DNA of 64,000 nucleotides, taken from UBA6244 sp963676875 (GTDB lineage Bacteria > Bacteroidota > Bacteroidia > Bacteroidales > F082). The notes under the pieces are model-generated. The model was not told the DNA's origin and did no database searches. It saw only the letters and a program-made list of their open reading frames with translations. Numbering within the stretch: position 1 is the first letter of the stretch; each line of letters starts with the position of its first letter. The stretch is taken from NCBI GenBank assembly GCA_963676875.1, contig OY781436.1, positions 744,001 through 808,000 of the forward strand, read 5' to 3'. A program made the translations under genes and the position numbers. Shown here in pieces: positions 63,273 through 64,000 of this stretch.

Positions 63273-64000
63273 TCAATCTTGCAATCCCAATAGTGTGACC
63301 ATAGGTTCGGCAAAATAATTATCTATTTTCCAAAAGCGCAATAAGAAATCAATATCCTTTAGAAAAGCCTTCCCAACACCTTGGGTAAAGAATGGCAAAT
63401 CATCCTTGCAATTGTCAACGCAATACATGGCCAATTCCGCTGACATTTGACTACTGGTCAATAAAGAGAAGATATCTTCGTTAGAATGACTTGCGTCAAA
63501 GAAAGGATTGTTTGGCAATGGAAAAGCACTATTCACGCCCATAGCAATCTCCAAACCACTTTTGGGATTGAAAAACACCAACCCCGAAGATGATATTTTT
63601 TTATAATCCACGGTCTCTTGTTCGGTTCCGAAATACCCTTCATTTCGGGCACCTGCCCTGCCATCTTCCAGTTCCTTTTCAGACAGTTTTAGAGAGTCGG
63701 TATAGGTTTTAACAAACCGTTTAAAAAAGGCATCGATTTCATCTGCACGTAAAAAAACTATCGGATAACCACCACTAAGGGCTTTAAACGATTTCAATTG
63801 ATCTTTAAGAATCAATTCTATTTTCGGGTGGTCAAAATTCAGAAAATCAACTTGTTTTCGGCTTTGGAGCGAATCCTTTTCTTTTAAAATTACATCAGGA
63901 TCAAAGGGCTGTTCAAAGTATATTCCCGAAAACCACCATTCATCTTTCCATTGCACAATACTTATGTATAGTATGACATCTTCCTCATTCAGCGAAGCAT
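63273..64000 (-). CDS. unknown protein, C-terminal part (runs off the window)
   Basis: The frame is open across base 64000, so at least 242 residues of a longer protein are visible. It includes ILYISIVQWKDEWWFSGIYF, LNFDHPKIELILKDQL and MSAELAMYCVDNCKDDLPFF. No membrane segment is visible. It may belong to the DUF3843-type Bacteroidota proteins, but I am not sure of that. The GTG at 63954-63956 is not needed as a start, because the frame continues upstream (SLNEEDVILYISIVQW). Confidence 0.65.
   Translation of the reverse strand, partial: ASLNEEDVILYISIVQWKDEWWFSGIYFEQPFDPDVILKEKDSLQSRKQVDFLNFDHPKIELILKDQLKSFKALSGGYPIVFLRADEIDAFFKRFVKTYTDSLKLSEKELEDGRAGARNEGYFGTEQETVDYKKISSSGLVFFNPKSGLEIAMGVNSAFPLPNNPFFDASHSNEDIFSLLTSSQMSAELAMYCVDNCKDDLPFFTQGVGKAFLKDIDFLLRFWKIDNYFAEPMVTLLGLQD

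Overview
The window reads as a chromosomal segment of a free-living Bacteroidota (Bacteroidales/Marinilabiliales-like; the order is inferred). The clues are a protein with a gliding/T9SS type-B sorting tail, a DUF2723 membrane glycosyltransferase, a DivIC/FtsB-like protein, MacB-like permeases of about 800 residues with two FtsX units, the Rel-Fur-PurA gene order, and repeated Bacteroidota-type promoter -7 boxes (TAnnTTTG). No rRNA, tRNA or CRISPR array was recognised.

Layout. (1) 1-6.9 kb, minus strand: a surface-polysaccharide locus. A winged-helix regulator (6206-6742) has a well-formed promoter carrying an inverted repeat. Downstream come UDP-GlcNAc 6-dehydrogenase (wbpA), an N-acetyltransferase (wbpD), a 3-dehydrogenase (wbpB) and the start of a CapE/WbjB-type dehydratase. 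These supply di-N-acetylated hexuronic acid and probably 6-deoxy-HexNAc sugar nucleotides. Between regulator and wbpA sit two toxin-antitoxin-like modules, MNT/HEPN and DUF6922/AbiEii, bracketed by copies of one short palindromic repeat. The AbiEii gene is frameshifted at a run of nine T. A four-helix-bundle gene with inverted flanking repeats interrupts the sugar genes. (2) 7.0-12.7 kb: a 192-bp tandem array, then the sixA-like, ppk1 and TPR operon. (3) 12.7-20.7 kb: core carbon metabolism (gap, a large ATP-grasp/phosphohistidine enzyme, icd, citrate synthase). (4) 20.8-31.9 kb: housekeeping genes (YjbQ, GtrA, M28 peptidase, LptF/G, Tgt, GT2, ECF sigma, urocanase, MBL hydrolase, FtsB-like, DUF3124). 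(5) 31.9-39.5 kb: a T9SS cargo protein, a Rel protein with an apparently dead synthetase domain, a Fur-like protein, purA and an ACP phosphodiesterase. (6) 39.6-41.4 kb: a 244-bp unit repeated about 7.6 times. (7) 41.7-48.8 kb: iorAB, DUF2723 and glutamate dehydrogenase. (8) 48.8-50.8 kb: an IS110-type element between 99-bp direct repeats, with a 32-bp perfect palindrome in its 3' non-coding part. (9) 50.8-58 kb: a five-gene MacAB-like export operon. (10) 58.1-64 kb: GNAT, DUF5020 barrel, a propeller protein and a cut-off unknown gene.

Most coding content is ordinary. The unusual material is the rich set of small repeats (192 bp, 244 bp, the 9-bp-period palindromic element, 7-mer and 6-mer runs), which sit beside accessory genes, and several conserved enzymes that lack expected catalytic or metal-binding residues.
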